Of a DNA stretch of 64,000 nucleotides, positions 1-8,245 are shown one piece after another; the stretch's first letter is position 1, and each line of letters starts with the position of its first letter. The DNA lies in assembly GCA_018401465.1 (NCBI GenBank), contig JAGYKE010000005.1, positions 62,001 through 126,000 of the forward strand. The letters are read 5' to 3'. The stretch comes from Aestuariivita sp. Its GTDB lineage: Bacteria > Pseudomonadota > Alphaproteobacteria > Rhodobacterales > Rhodobacteraceae. The notes below the pieces were generated by a model, which saw nothing but the letters and a program-made list of their open reading frames with translations, searched no databases and had not been told where the DNA came from. The translations under genes and the position numbers were made by a program.

Positions 1-255
1 GTCGGGGTATCGGAAGACCGAAATGTCGCCTGATTTTGCCCCCGCGGCGAGAAGTTCGCGGTAGGCCTGACTGCCGGTGTCAATGGCCTGATGGATCAGC
101 AGCCCCGCACTGTCGAGCCCGGCGATGATCGCAAAGCTGATGACGCCCGCGCCCGCGATGGCGAAGGCCACCGGAAAGCCCGACAGGATGCCTGCGAAGA
201 GGCAGGCGAAGACGATGATCAGACCGATCTCGATACCGTCAAGTCCGAATAGCAT
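1..255 (-). CDS. dctM: TRAP transporter large permease DctM-type, N-terminal part
   Basis: Membrane channel subunit of a sodium-driven tripartite transporter; partial, because the gene runs off the left edge and only the first 85 codons are present. The visible protein opens MLFGLDGIEIGLIIVFACLF and then has a Gly/Ala-rich second hydrophobic stretch with the GFPVAFAIAGAG pattern typical of DctM N-termini. After residue 50 it reads IHQAIDTGSQAYRELLAAG, a loop rather than a membrane helix. It lies 17 bp after the DctQ gene on the same strand, the usual Q-M order. The start ATG ends at 255 and is the only good start there. Family assignment is firm; the substrate is not visible here. Confidence 0.85.
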   Translation of the reverse strand, partial: MLFGLDGIEIGLIIVFACLFAGILSGFPVAFAIAGAGVISFAIIAGLDSAGLLIHQAIDTGSQAYRELLAAGAKSGDISVFRYPD

Positions 256-272
256 GGTTCTGCCCCTAACCC

Positions 273-1199
273 TTAATGCGCGCCCTGATAGGCGTCGTCG
301 CCGTCGTCAAGACGGTCCTTGTCGAGGTATCTGCCTTCCGATTCAGGACCTTCCCGCCATTCCAGATAGGACCGGTAGAAGAACGCGACCCCGTGGATGA
401 AGACCATCGCCGCGAAGAGGCACAGCAGGATCTTGAACAGGAAGTAGGCGTTGAAGCCGTTGGGGCTGAAGCCGATCGTCTCGACGTTCCAGCGCAGTGC
501 GCGCGACTTGTTCAGAAGCCCGTCCAGCGTGTCGCTGGCCGAAGGCTTCGGCACGATCAGGTGCCGCCACAGGAAATACCACCCGTACATCCATGTGACC
601 ACCGCCGTCGGGATCATGAACAGAAGCGATCCGAACATGTCGATCATGCGCTTGGTGCGGTGGGACACGGTCGCATAGATCAGGTCGACCCGCACATGCC
701 CGCCCTGCACGAAGGTGTAGGAACAGCACAGCGCGACGACCATCGCGTTGTACAGCCGCAACTCCTCGGACCACCAGCTTACGTCGAAGCTGACGACCTT
801 GCCGAAGCCGATCGAGATTTCCGAGGCCGCGAAGATGCGCTGCATGAAGACGATCACGATCTGCTGGATCACCATGAGCAGACCCGCCCAAGCGAAGAAC
901 CGCCCGGTCACGTTGGCGAAGCCTTCCAGACCGCGCACGACCCCCCAGAGAAAGTTGTTCCGCCAGATCCCGATCAGGAAGATCAGGACGCAGACGTTGA
1001 AGACGACAAAAAAGAATTCGACCGACCCGCCGTAATAGACGGTGCGCATGATCGCCTGCCGGTCCGACCAGTCCAACCACGACGCCGGATGCGTCAGGGC
1101 GTAAACAAGGTTGTAGAACCCCAGCCCGATCTGCGTGGCGAACCAGACCAGCCCGTCCAGAAGCACCGCGAAGGTGCCGGCGGATGCCGCTTCTTCCAT
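273..1199 (-). CDS. dctQ: TRAP transporter small permease (DctQ family), long form
   Basis: Small membrane subunit of a TRAP transporter, 308 residues. Classical DctQ proteins are about 160-200 residues with four helices; this one shows about six hydrophobic segments (roughly residues 10-35, 55-80, 105-130, 150-175, 190-215 and 260-290), the enlarged form known from the mannitol/chloroaromatic and alpha-keto-acid TRAP subgroup. The start ATG at 1199 has a GGGGGAG ribosome site five bases upstream. It sits between the binding-protein gene and dctM, all on the minus strand, so one operon is inferred. A stem-loop separates it from the binding-protein gene. Confidence 0.88.
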   Translation of the reverse strand: MEEAASAGTFAVLLDGLVWFATQIGLGFYNLVYALTHPASWLDWSDRQAIMRTVYYGGSVEFFFVVFNVCVLIFLIGIWRNNFLWGVVRGLEGFANVTGRFFAWAGLLMVIQQIVIVFMQRIFAASEISIGFGKVVSFDVSWWSEELRLYNAMVVALCCSYTFVQGGHVRVDLIYATVSHRTKRMIDMFGSLLFMIPTAVVTWMYGWYFLWRHLIVPKPSASDTLDGLLNKSRALRWNVETIGFSPNGFNAYFLFKILLCLFAAMVFIHGVAFFYRSYLEWREGPESEGRYLDKDRLDDGDDAYQGAH

Positions 1200-1283
1200 G
1201 ACTTCTCCCCCGACACGGCGTTGCCCGCCGATGCTGTGTGCGAGGGGGGCCGGTCGGTCGGCCGGACCCCCATGCTCAAGTGA

Positions 1284-1317
1284 GAGAGGCCCGGCGCATG
1301 TGCACCGGCCCTCCCTC
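1284..1317 (-). promoter_or_regulatory. Intercistronic stem-loop between the TRAP binding-protein gene and dctQ
   Basis: On the minus-strand transcript, 15-base arms close a 4-base loop (1298-1301) with one G-G mismatch and two G-U pairs. No T-run follows, so it is not a simple intrinsic terminator. It lies just after the solute-binding-protein gene and before the permease genes. There it could stabilise the upstream message or lower permease expression relative to the more abundant binding protein. That role is inferred from position only. Confidence 0.55.
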
Positions 1318-1360
1318 TGGTTCTATCTGTCTCGTGATGCTGTTCCGGTCAGCCCGGAGA

Positions 1361-2443
1361 TCAGCCCAGGATACGGTCGCGCTGCTCGGTGTAGAAGCCC
1401 GACGACACCTTGAGCCAGTTCGACGACGCCTTCATCGACGCCATTGCGCTGTCATAGGTGCGCTTGAACAGCTCGTCGCCCATGTAGCCGTCCAGCACTT
1501 CCTGCGAAGCCTTGCCGAAGGCATCCCAGACGCTGTCGGGGAATTGCAGGACGTTCACGCCCGATGCCTGCAGACGCGCAAGGGCCGAGCCGTTGTTCGA
1601 CAGGAACTGGGCAAGGCTCCACTGGTGGCATTCGGCCGAAGCAACCTCGATGATCTTCTGCTGCTCGGGCGTGAGGCTGTCGAAGACGTCGCGGTTGACG
1701 GCACAGGACAGGGCCGCGCCCGGCTCGTGGTAGCCGGCGGTGTAGTAGATCTTGGTGATCTCCTGGAAGCCTGCAGCTTCGTCGCCCCACGGACCCAGCC
1801 ATTCGGTCCCGTCGAGGGCACCCGAGGCCAGCGCCTGGTACACTTCGGCACCGGGGATGTTCTGCACCGACGCGCCCAGCTTGCCGAGCGCCTGACCGCC
1901 AAGGCCCGGCATCCGGAACCGCAGACCCTGGAAGTCTTCGGGGCCGGTGATTTCTTTAGAGAACCAGCCGCCGGACTGCGCGCCCGTGTTGCCGGCGATG
2001 AACGCCTTCAGACCGAAGATCTGGCCCAGTTCGTCATGCAGTTGGGCACCGCCCATGTGGTAGTACCAGTTGACGAGTTCCTGCGCGGTCATGCCGAAGG
2101 GCACGGCGGTGAAGAAGGCATAGGCCGGGTGCTGGTTGACCCAGTAGTAGTCTGCGGTATGATACATGTCGGCCTGACCCGAGGTCACGGCGTCGAACAC
2201 TTCGAACGCACCGACCAGTTCGCCGGCAGCTTTCAGGTCGATGGTCAGCGTGCCGCCGGACAGGGCGTTGACGGTATCGACCACGCGCTGCTGCGCATCG
2301 CCCACACCTGCCGAACCGCGGCCCCACGAGGTGACCATGGTCAGGGTCCGGTTGCCCTGTGCGTAGAGGGGCGCAGCCAGCGTGGAAGCAGCAGCGGCGG
2401 TTCCCCCCAGTGCCGATGCCTTCAGAAATTTGCGACGATCCAT
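1361..2443 (-). CDS. TRAP transporter solute-binding protein with Tat-type signal
   Basis: Periplasmic substrate-binding subunit, 360 residues. The N-terminus MDRRKFLKASALGG carries a twin-arginine-like R-R-K-F-L motif followed by an Ala-rich stretch ending APLYAQG, so export as a folded protein is likely. The mature part has DctP-family features (a YHTADYYW segment near residue 95 and TEWLGPWGDEAAGFQEI near 212). It resembles the TakP/mannitol-chloroaromatic branch that binds 2-oxo acids or lactate, usually as dimers with a calcium or sodium bridge. First gene of the operon; the start has GGGAG upstream. Family is firm, the ligand is an inference from subgroup. Confidence 0.9.
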   Translation of the reverse strand: MDRRKFLKASALGGTAAAASTLAAPLYAQGNRTLTMVTSWGRGSAGVGDAQQRVVDTVNALSGGTLTIDLKAAGELVGAFEVFDAVTSGQADMYHTADYYWVNQHPAYAFFTAVPFGMTAQELVNWYYHMGGAQLHDELGQIFGLKAFIAGNTGAQSGGWFSKEITGPEDFQGLRFRMPGLGGQALGKLGASVQNIPGAEVYQALASGALDGTEWLGPWGDEAAGFQEITKIYYTAGYHEPGAALSCAVNRDVFDSLTPEQQKIIEVASAECHQWSLAQFLSNNGSALARLQASGVNVLQFPDSVWDAFGKASQEVLDGYMGDELFKRTYDSAMASMKASSNWLKVSSGFYTEQRDRILG

Positions 2444-2792
2444 AGATTCACTCCCTTCATTTTTGGTTCATGCCCGACCGTGAGTTTCACCCCGGGCGGA
2501 TCGTTGAAGTGCAGAAACACTACCGTCTGCGTGGAATAAGAAAACAACAAATATGCGCGAGCGTGCCGGAATCTTTCTGTCGGAGCGCGCAGGGCGCGGG
2601 ATTGGGGCGCGCGGGCTGCGGGCGGGCGGGCTTGCCGGGTGTCGCGCGCCCTGCCCCGCGAAAGGTCCTGACGCCCGGCATCCTGGCCCGATTGCGACAG
2701 CGATTTTTTGGCATTGTGCGCGAGGCAGGGCTTTTGCGCAACTTTCGCAAAGAAATTCACACCCCTCCCGAACTTTTTCGCGCCATTTGCGG
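2444..2792. other. Non-coding divergent region between TRAP and ilv operons
   Basis: No credible gene is seen in these about 350 bases: reading frames present lack a ribosome site and recognisable protein features. An AT-richer island at about 2525-2556 is the only compositional landmark and may hold the TRAP operon promoter (minus strand), but I could not define matching -35 and -10 boxes. The ilv promoter begins at 2793. Confidence 0.5.
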
Positions 2793-2821
2793 TTGACGCT
2801 GCCGCAGGGCGCACCTAATGT
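2793..2821 (+). promoter_or_regulatory. Sigma-70 promoter of the ilvIH operon
   Basis: TTGACG (2793-2798), a 17-base spacer, and TAATGT (2816-2821) make a near-consensus housekeeping promoter. The expected start of transcription near 2828 lies just upstream of the leader peptide and attenuator, giving a leader RNA of about 165 bases before ilvI. Confidence 0.75.
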
Positions 2822-2851
2822 CCGCGCAAGTAACGCATGGAGCAGGCCGGC

Positions 2852-2899
2852 ATGGGCACGCTAGTAAGCCTTGTAGGGAACACGCGCATGGACCGGTGA
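2852..2899 (+). CDS. ilvIH leader peptide (15 residues)
   Basis: A short reading frame encoding [15 protein letters not shown], preceded by GGAGCAGG. Its core is Leu-Val-Ser-Leu-Val, written with codons CTA GTA AGC CTT GTA. CTA and GTA are very unusual in this GC-rich coding background, where leucine is mostly CTG or CTC and valine GTC or GTG. This is the expected design of a branched-chain amino-acid attenuation peptide: ribosomes stall when charged Leu or Val tRNA is scarce. An in-frame upstream ATG at 2837 would add five residues but lies very near the predicted transcript start and lacks a ribosome site. Confidence 0.8.
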   Translation: MGTLVSLVGNTRMDR

Positions 2900-2924
2900 C
2901 GGTTGCCATACCTGCCCCCATGCG

Positions 2925-2953
2925 CCTCCGACCCGAAAATCGGAGGTTTTTTT
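2925..2953 (+). terminator. Transcription attenuator upstream of ilvI
   Basis: A perfect 7-bp stem CCTCCGA/TCGGAGG (2925-2931 with 2940-2946) and an 8-base loop are followed by seven T residues (2947-2953), an intrinsic terminator located before ilvI rather than after a gene. Just upstream, GCGCATGG (2884-2891) pairs perfectly with CCATGCGC (2918-2925), and GCATGGG (2850-2856) can compete for CCCATGC (2917-2923). These alternatives are the raw material for leader-peptide-controlled switching. The exact antiterminator could not be resolved by eye. Confidence 0.8.
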
Positions 2954-2991
2954 GTGCCCGAAGCAGTCGGGATCGCACGTCGGAGAGAGAC

Positions 2992-4746
2992 ATGACCAAG
3001 GAAATGACCGGAGCGAAGATGGTGGTTCAGGCCCTCAAGGATCACGGGGTCGACACGGTATTCGGCTATCCGGGCGGCGCGGTGCTGCCGATCTATGACG
3101 AATTGTTCCAGCAAAACGACATCCGCCACATCCTCGTGCGTCACGAACAGGGGGCGGTGCATTCCGCCGAAGGCTATGCGCGCTCGACCGGCAAGCCGGG
3201 CGTGGTGCTGGTCACCTCCGGCCCCGGCGCGACCAACGCGGTCACCGGCCTGACCGACGCCCTGATGGATTCGATCCCGATCGTCGTTCTGACGGGGCAG
3301 GTTCCGACCTTCATGATCGGATCGGACGCCTTCCAGGAAGCCGATACCGTGGGCATCACGCGGCCCTGCACCAAGCACAACTGGCTGGTGAAGGAAACCG
3401 ACCGCCTGCCCGGCATCCTGCACGAGGCCTTCCACGTCGCCACAACGGGCCGCCCCGGTCCGGTCCTTGTCGATATCCCGAAGGACGTGCAATTCGCGAC
3501 CGGCACCTATACCGGGCCGAAGACGCACAGCTCGCATTACAAGCCGCAGCTCAAGGGCGACATGGAGGAGATCACCGAACTGGTCGCCGCCATCGAAAAG
3601 GCGCGCAAGCCCATCTTCTATACCGGCGGCGGCGTGATCAATTCGGGCCCCGCGGCGAGCCAGCTTCTGCGCGAACTGGTGGACGCGACGGGCTTTCCCA
3701 TCACCTCGACCCTGATGGGGCTGGGCGCCTATCCGGCCTCGGGCAAGAACTGGGTCGGCATGCTGGGCATGCATGGCCTGTACGAGGCCAACATGGCCAT
3801 GCATGACTGCGACCTGATGATCAACATCGGCGCGCGCTTCGACGACCGGATCACCGGGCGGCTTGACGCGTTCAGCCCGAAGTCGAAGAAGGCCCATATC
3901 GACATCGACCCGTCGTCGATCAACAAGGTGATCCGCGTCGACATCCCGATCATCGGCGACGTGGCCCATATTCTGGAAGACGTGCTCAAGGTCTGGAAGG
4001 CGCGCGGGCGCAAGACCAATGCCGAGGGCCTGCACAAATGGTGGGGCCAGATCGACGCATGGCGCAAGGTCGACTGCCTGGCGTTCCAGCCCAGCACCGG
4101 GACGATCAAGCCGCAGCATGCGCTGACCCGGCTCGAGGCGCTGACCCGGCACCGCAAGGACCGGTTCATCTGCACCGAGGTGGGCCAGCACCAGATGTGG
4201 GCGGCGCAATACCTCGGCTTTGAGGCGCCGAACCAGTGGATGACGTCGGGCGGTCTGGGCACGATGGGCTATGGTTTCCCCGCGTCCATCGGCGTGCAGA
4301 TCGCGCACCCCGACGCGCTGGTCATCAACGTCGCGGGCGAGGCGTCGTGGCTCATGAACATGCAGGAAATGGGCACCGCGATCCAGTACCGTCTGCCGGT
4401 CAAGCAGTTCATCCTGAACAATGAACGCCTCGGCATGGTGCGCCAGTGGCAGGAACTTCTGCATGGCGAACGCTATTCGCAGTCCTGGTCCGAGGCCCTG
4501 CCCGATTTCGTGAAACTGGCCGAAGCCTTCGGCGCCAAGGGGATCCTCTGCAAGGACCCTGCCGATCTGGACGATGCGATCATGGAAATGCTGAACTATG
4601 ACGGGCCGGTAATCTTCGACTGCCTGGTCGAGAAGCACGAGAACTGCTTCCCGATGATCCCGTCGGGCAAGGCGCATAACGAAATGCTTCTGGGCGAAGC
4701 CGAAACCCAAGGCGTGATCGACGCCAAGGGTTCGGTTCTGGTGTGA
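2992..4746 (+). CDS. ilvI: Acetolactate synthase large (catalytic) subunit
   Basis: Thiamine-diphosphate enzyme joining two pyruvates, or pyruvate and 2-oxobutyrate, in the first shared step of Val/Leu/Ile synthesis; cytoplasmic. 584 residues, the usual length. The catalytic Glu lies in [14 protein letters not shown] (E52), and the C-terminal TPP domain holds [20 protein letters not shown]. In the Mg/TPP-binding loop the usual Gly-Asp is Gly-Glu (E450 in [10 protein letters not shown]), a conservative change that I believe recurs in related bacteria but which is worth confirming. I chose the ATG at 2992 because GGAGAGAG precedes it; longer frames run through the attenuator. Regulated by the leader attenuator; ilvH follows 13 bp later. 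Confidence 0.95.
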   Translation: MTKEMTGAKMVVQALKDHGVDTVFGYPGGAVLPIYDELFQQNDIRHILVRHEQGAVHSAEGYARSTGKPGVVLVTSGPGATNAVTGLTDALMDSIPIVVLTGQVPTFMIGSDAFQEADTVGITRPCTKHNWLVKETDRLPGILHEAFHVATTGRPGPVLVDIPKDVQFATGTYTGPKTHSSHYKPQLKGDMEEITELVAAIEKARKPIFYTGGGVINSGPAASQLLRELVDATGFPITSTLMGLGAYPASGKNWVGMLGMHGLYEANMAMHDCDLMINIGARFDDRITGRLDAFSPKSKKAHIDIDPSSINKVIRVDIPIIGDVAHILEDVLKVWKARGRKTNAEGLHKWWGQIDAWRKVDCLAFQPSTGTIKPQHALTRLEALTRHRKDRFICTEVGQHQMWAAQYLGFEAPNQWMTSGGLGTMGYGFPASIGVQIAHPDALVINVAGEASWLMNMQEMGTAIQYRLPVKQFILNNERLGMVRQWQELLHGERYSQSWSEALPDFVKLAEAFGAKGILCKDPADLDDAIMEMLNYDGPVIFDCLVEKHENCFPMIPSGKAHNEMLLGEAETQGVIDAKGSVLV

Positions 4747-4759
4747 GAAAGGCCGAAAC

Positions 4760-5320
4760 ATGTCCGCACTGAAGATCAAGAAAGGCTCGACGAGCCATTC
4801 CGCCTACAACCTGCGCCCCACCTTCTCCGACGCGCAGGAACGCCACACGCTGGCGGTCATCGTGGAAAACGAACCCGGCGTTCTGGCGCGGGTGATCGGC
4901 CTGTTCGCGGGGCGCGGCTACAACATCGAAAGCCTGACGGTGGCCGAGGTCGACCATACCGGGCACCTGTCGCGCATAACCATCGTGACGACCGGCACGC
5001 CGCAAGTCATCAACCAGATCACCGCCCAGCTGGGCCGCATCGTCAGCGTGCGCGCGGTGCAGGACCTGACCGTGGAAGGGCCCAGCGTCGAACGCGAGCT
5101 TGCCATGTTCAAGGTGGTCGCCACCGGCGAAAAGCGCGTCGAGGCGCTGCGCCTTGCGGATATCTTCCGCGCCAACGTGGTCGACAGCACGCTGGGCAGC
5201 TTCATTTTTGAGATCACCGGCTCGCCGGAAAAGGTCGACGCCTTCGCCGACCTGATGCGCCCCCTCGGGCTCAGCGAGATGGCACGCACCGGCGTCGCCG
5301 CGCTGTTGCGCGGCGACTGA
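4760..5320 (+). CDS. ilvH: Acetolactate synthase small (regulatory) subunit
   Basis: Regulatory partner of the preceding gene; it activates the catalytic subunit and confers valine feedback inhibition. 186 residues, with an N-terminal tail of about 27 residues and then an ACT domain beginning HTLAVIVENEPGVLARVIGL, followed by the ACT-like C-terminal domain with GSFIFEITGSPEKVDAF. These are the hallmarks of IlvH/IlvN. The start at 4760 has AAGG eight bases upstream. Thirteen bases from ilvI, so cotranscribed. The convergent gene's stop lies 17 bp downstream, leaving little room for a terminator. Confidence 0.95.
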   Translation: MSALKIKKGSTSHSAYNLRPTFSDAQERHTLAVIVENEPGVLARVIGLFAGRGYNIESLTVAEVDHTGHLSRITIVTTGTPQVINQITAQLGRIVSVRAVQDLTVEGPSVERELAMFKVVATGEKRVEALRLADIFRANVVDSTLGSFIFEITGSPEKVDAFADLMRPLGLSEMARTGVAALLRGD

Positions 5321-5337
5321 CCGGCAGGCCTGCGCCG

Positions 5338-5721
5338 TCAGAACCCCAGCGACAGTGACGGCTGCAGATCGCGCAACCGAGGCGCGATGCCGGGTCGTCG
5401 GAAGGGCAGGATGCGCCGCTCTTCCGCCTTGCGGGCGGGGCGCACCACGGCCCTGACGGGCACGGCCGCACCATCAAGCCGCTGTGCGATCTCGCGGTCA
5501 AATCCCTCGGACACCACCTGCGGGTTATGCGCATAGCGCAGCGCCCGCTCCGTGGTGACATCGAATTCCACCAGATCGCCCGCATCGAGGCTCACTTCAC
5601 CGAGGGGTAGGTCAGATCCGGCCGAGTAGAAGGCCAAATCGCCGTGATCTTCGCACCAGATAACCGCCTTGCGGGCGTCTGGGTCACTCCAGAGAACAAC
5701 ACCGTACATGTTCGGCCCCAA
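5338..5721 (-). CDS. Hypothetical protein, 127 residues
   Basis: Not assigned to a family. A small soluble protein with no signal or membrane segment. The N-terminal half alternates acidic and hydrophobic residues (YGVVLWSDPDARKAVIWCED), then LDAGDLVEFDVTTERALRYA, which suggests a small beta-barrel of the cold-shock/OB kind. A basic, proline-rich tail ends in LSLGF. TTG at 5721 has GAGG seven bases upstream; an ATG four codons later (5709) is the alternative. It converges on ilvH. Codon usage matches its neighbours, so it is probably a real gene of the lineage. Confidence 0.6.
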   Translation of the reverse strand: MGPNMYGVVLWSDPDARKAVIWCEDHGDLAFYSAGSDLPLGEVSLDAGDLVEFDVTTERALRYAHNPQVVSEGFDREIAQRLDGAAVPVRAVVRPARKAEERRILPFRRPGIAPRLRDLQPSLSLGF

Positions 5722-5813
5722 TCCTTCCCCTCGCTACCATTTTGCGTCAATTGCACGTTACAGACAGCCGGATTTCGGTGTCGCCGCCTTGCAATTTGTG
5801 TCCGAAGTTATAG

Positions 5814-5857
5814 GCTGATGTTCTTATCAGCGTCAGAAGCGATGCTGATTAGCGTCA
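5814..5857. promoter_or_regulatory. Candidate operator upstream of the XRE regulator
   Basis: GCTGAT (5814-5819), six bases, then ATCAGC (5826-5831) form a perfect inverted repeat. The sequence ATCAGCGTCA (5826-5835) recurs as ATTAGCGTCA (5848-5857), exactly 22 bp away, two helical turns. Such an arrangement about 90-130 bp before a regulator gene suggests an autoregulatory binding site; the binding protein is inferred, not shown. Confidence 0.5.
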
Positions 5858-5945
5858 CTTGGTAAAGATTTTCTTAACTGTCCTTGCTCTGCACATCGGT
5901 TCGTGCGCAGCCTGCCTCTTACGTTACAGGATCGGGACGCCGGTC

Positions 5946-6734
5946 ATGCCAAGAACGCCTTCACAGTTGCGCAGCATGTTCGGTGAGAACCTGCGCGTTA
6001 TGTCCGAACGCTACCCGTCGATTTCCGAGCTGGCGCGGCAGCTGGGCGTGAACCGCACCCAGTTCAACCGCTATCTCAACGGCGAAAGCTTTCCGCGCCC
6101 CGATATCCTGGACCGCATCTGCACCTTCTTCGGGGTCGATGCGCGCATCCTTCTGGAACCGGTCGAGACCCTGTCGCAACCCGGCGACGCGCTGACCTCG
6201 CCCTTTCTTGCCGATTACGTGGGCCGTGGCCTGACGCAGGTGACCGAGGATTTCTTCCCCTCGGGCTTCTTCCGCTTTTCCCGCAAGTCGTTCCTCGATG
6301 ACGATGTCTTCGTGCTGGGGCTTCTCTTTGTCTTCCGCGACGGCGGCAACACCTATGTGCGCGGCTATGAATCGCGCGAGGCGATGCGCGCGCAGGGTCT
6401 GCCGGTGACCAGCCTTGCCCGGGAATACCGCGGTCTCGCCCTGCGCGAGGAAGCGGGCGTGACAATGCTCATCTCACGCAAGGGCACGATGACATGTTCG
6501 TTCAACTTCCTGTCGCAGGTGGCGTCGTTCAACAACAATTTCTGGGTCGGTTATGCCACGCGGACGGTGCCCGAGATGGTCTCGACCCGCCGGGTGCTGC
6601 GTCTGGTCTGTGAACATCTGCCCAACGACCGGGCCACGATCATGGCCGCGGCGCGGCAGATGGGTTTCGTCAAGCAATCCGACATCCCGCCCTTCCACCT
6701 GCGCCTGCTGAACCCGGCCGAACCTTTCCGCTGA
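5946..6734 (+). CDS. XRE-family helix-turn-helix transcriptional regulator
   Basis: 262 residues from the ATG at 5946. The N-terminal about 65 residues are a classic XRE DNA-binding domain: SISELARQLGVNRTQFNRYL supplies the two recognition helices and GESFPRPDILDRICTFFGVD completes the fold. The remaining about 190 residues form an effector-like domain I do not recognise, with no membrane segment. An upstream in-frame start at 5859 would add a hydrophobic tail unlike XRE proteins and lacks a ribosome site. The preceding 220 bases carry repeats that look like an operator. The Rieske oxygenase gene follows 105 bp downstream and may be a target, but there is no direct evidence. Confidence 0.85.
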   Translation: MPRTPSQLRSMFGENLRVMSERYPSISELARQLGVNRTQFNRYLNGESFPRPDILDRICTFFGVDARILLEPVETLSQPGDALTSPFLADYVGRGLTQVTEDFFPSGFFRFSRKSFLDDDVFVLGLLFVFRDGGNTYVRGYESREAMRAQGLPVTSLAREYRGLALREEAGVTMLISRKGTMTCSFNFLSQVASFNNNFWVGYATRTVPEMVSTRRVLRLVCEHLPNDRATIMAAARQMGFVKQSDIPPFHLRLLNPAEPFR

Positions 6735-6839
6735 ACCCCCGGGCGATGTCGTGCGGGGACAATTCGCGTCGGAAACCGGTCTGACGGCCGGGCAGCGCGC
6801 GCCTATCGTCACCCTACCTGAACCCGGGGAGAGACGCCC

Positions 6840-8003
6840 ATGACCACCGCTTCGATCACCGATTTGTCGCTGGTGCGCCAGCCCATCGACAGGGCCCATG
6901 GTCTGGGCAATGCCCATTACACCGACCCCGCCATGCATGACGAGGAAAAGCGCAGCGTGCTGGGCGCGACCTGGGCGGGACTGGCGGTGGCGGCCGATGT
7001 GCCCGAACCAGGCGACGCCGTGCCTCTGTCGTTCCTGGGCCAGCCGCTTCTGCTGATCCGCGACCGCGAAGGCGCGGTGCGCGTCTTCTACAACACCTGC
7101 CGTCACCGGGGCATGATCCTTGTCGAACAGCCCGCAAAGATCGAAGGCGCGATCCGCTGCCCCTATCACAGCTGGTGCTACGGCACGGACGGGCGGCTTG
7201 TCTCGACCCCGCATGTGGGCGGACCGGGGCGCAACACCCATGAGGGCATCGACCGCAACCTGCTGGGTCTGATCGAGGTGCGCAGCCATATCTGGCGCGA
7301 CGTGGTCTTCATCAACCTCTCGGGCGATGCCGCCCCCTTCGAGGAGATGCACGCCGAGGCGATCGCCCGCTGGGCCGAATTCGACCGTCCGCTGTTCCAT
7401 GGCGGGCCCGAAAGCCGCTATACCCTCAACGTGAACTGCAACTGGAAGCTCGCGGTCGAGAATTACTGCGAAAGCTATCACCTGCCCTGGGTGCATCCCG
7501 GGCTGAACAGCTATTCCCGGCTGGAAGATCACTATCACATCGAGGCGCCGCAGCTTTTCTCGGGCCAGGGCACGCTGGTCTATCGCCAGCTGACCGACAC
7601 CGACGGTTCGGTCTTTCCGGATTTCGCCGATCTCTCGCCCAAGTGGGACACGGCGGCGGAATACATCGCGCTTTACCCCAACGTCCTGTTCGGGGTGCAC
7701 CGCGACCACGCCTTCGCGATCATTCTGACGCCCGAAGCGCAGGATCGCACCGCCGAACACGTGCATCTTTACTATGCAACGCCGGACACGAGCGCGGCGC
7801 TGCGCATCCGCAATGCCGATCTTTGGCGCGCCGTCTTCGACGAGGATATCTTCGTTGTCGAAGGGATGCAGCGCGGACGCCACGCCGACGGGTTCGACGG
7901 CGGGCGCTTTGCGCCCGCGATGGACGGGCCGACCCACATGTTCCACGACTGGGTCGCGGGGCGGATCGAGGCCGGGCGCGCCATGCGCGCGGCCGCCGAA
8001 TGA
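6840..8003 (+). CDS. Aromatic-ring-hydroxylating (Rieske) oxygenase, alpha subunit
   Basis: Terminal oxygenase component, 387 residues. The Rieske [2Fe-2S] ligands are C87-x-H89 in NTCRHRG and C107-x2-H110 in CPYHSW. The mononuclear iron site sits in NWKLAVENYCESYHLPWVHP, with H214 and H219. Overall length and the ESYHLPWVH pattern suggest the single-subunit branch that includes choline/betaine and related amine oxygenases or demethylases, rather than two-subunit dioxygenases; the substrate is not deducible. No reductase or ferredoxin gene is adjacent, so electrons must come from elsewhere. Its stop overlaps the start of the next gene (ATGA). Confidence 0.9.
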   Translation: MTTASITDLSLVRQPIDRAHGLGNAHYTDPAMHDEEKRSVLGATWAGLAVAADVPEPGDAVPLSFLGQPLLLIRDREGAVRVFYNTCRHRGMILVEQPAKIEGAIRCPYHSWCYGTDGRLVSTPHVGGPGRNTHEGIDRNLLGLIEVRSHIWRDVVFINLSGDAAPFEEMHAEAIARWAEFDRPLFHGGPESRYTLNVNCNWKLAVENYCESYHLPWVHPGLNSYSRLEDHYHIEAPQLFSGQGTLVYRQLTDTDGSVFPDFADLSPKWDTAAEYIALYPNVLFGVHRDHAFAIILTPEAQDRTAEHVHLYYATPDTSAALRIRNADLWRAVFDEDIFVVEGMQRGRHADGFDGGRFAPAMDGPTHMFHDWVAGRIEAGRAMRAAAE

Positions 8004-8245
8004 CCGAACTCGACGCCGCACTTCTTGCGGCGCACGAGGCGGGGGATGGCGCGGCGCTGGTCGCGCTCTACCAGCAGGCGGCGGCGCAGGCGGCGGATAT
8101 CGACGCGGCCTGCTTCTACCTGACCCATGCCTTCGTCTTCGCGCTGGAAACCGCGCATCCCGACGCGCCCGCGATCCGTGCCCGCCTGCAGGCCGAAGGG
8201 CGCGAGCCGCCCGACAATCAGCCGCCGCTGCGCATCAGTGCATAG
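8000..8245 (+). CDS. Small protein coupled to the Rieske oxygenase gene, 81 residues
   Basis: Unrecognised. It starts at the ATG of an ATGA overlap with the oxygenase stop, so translation is probably coupled. The protein is helical and Ala-rich ([20 protein letters not shown]) with an aromatic core [21 protein letters not shown], resembling a single TPR-like or helical-hairpin unit. No signal or metal-binding cysteines beyond one Cys. The last 28 bases overlap the end of the convergent DUF2189 gene. Its placement suggests a partner or stability factor for the oxygenase; this is inference. Confidence 0.65.
   Translation: MTELDAALLAAHEAGDGAALVALYQQAAAQAADIDAACFYLTHAFVFALETAHPDAPAIRARLQAEGREPPDNQPPLRISA

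Noticed and set aside
2818-2991. N-terminal extension of IlvI by 58 residues
   Set aside because: It would translate through the leader peptide, the attenuator hairpin and its T-run; the ATG at 2992 has a good ribosome site and gives the normal length.
2815-4779. Open frame of about 650 codons on the minus strand
   Set aside because: Mirror of ilvI; no ribosome site or family feature.
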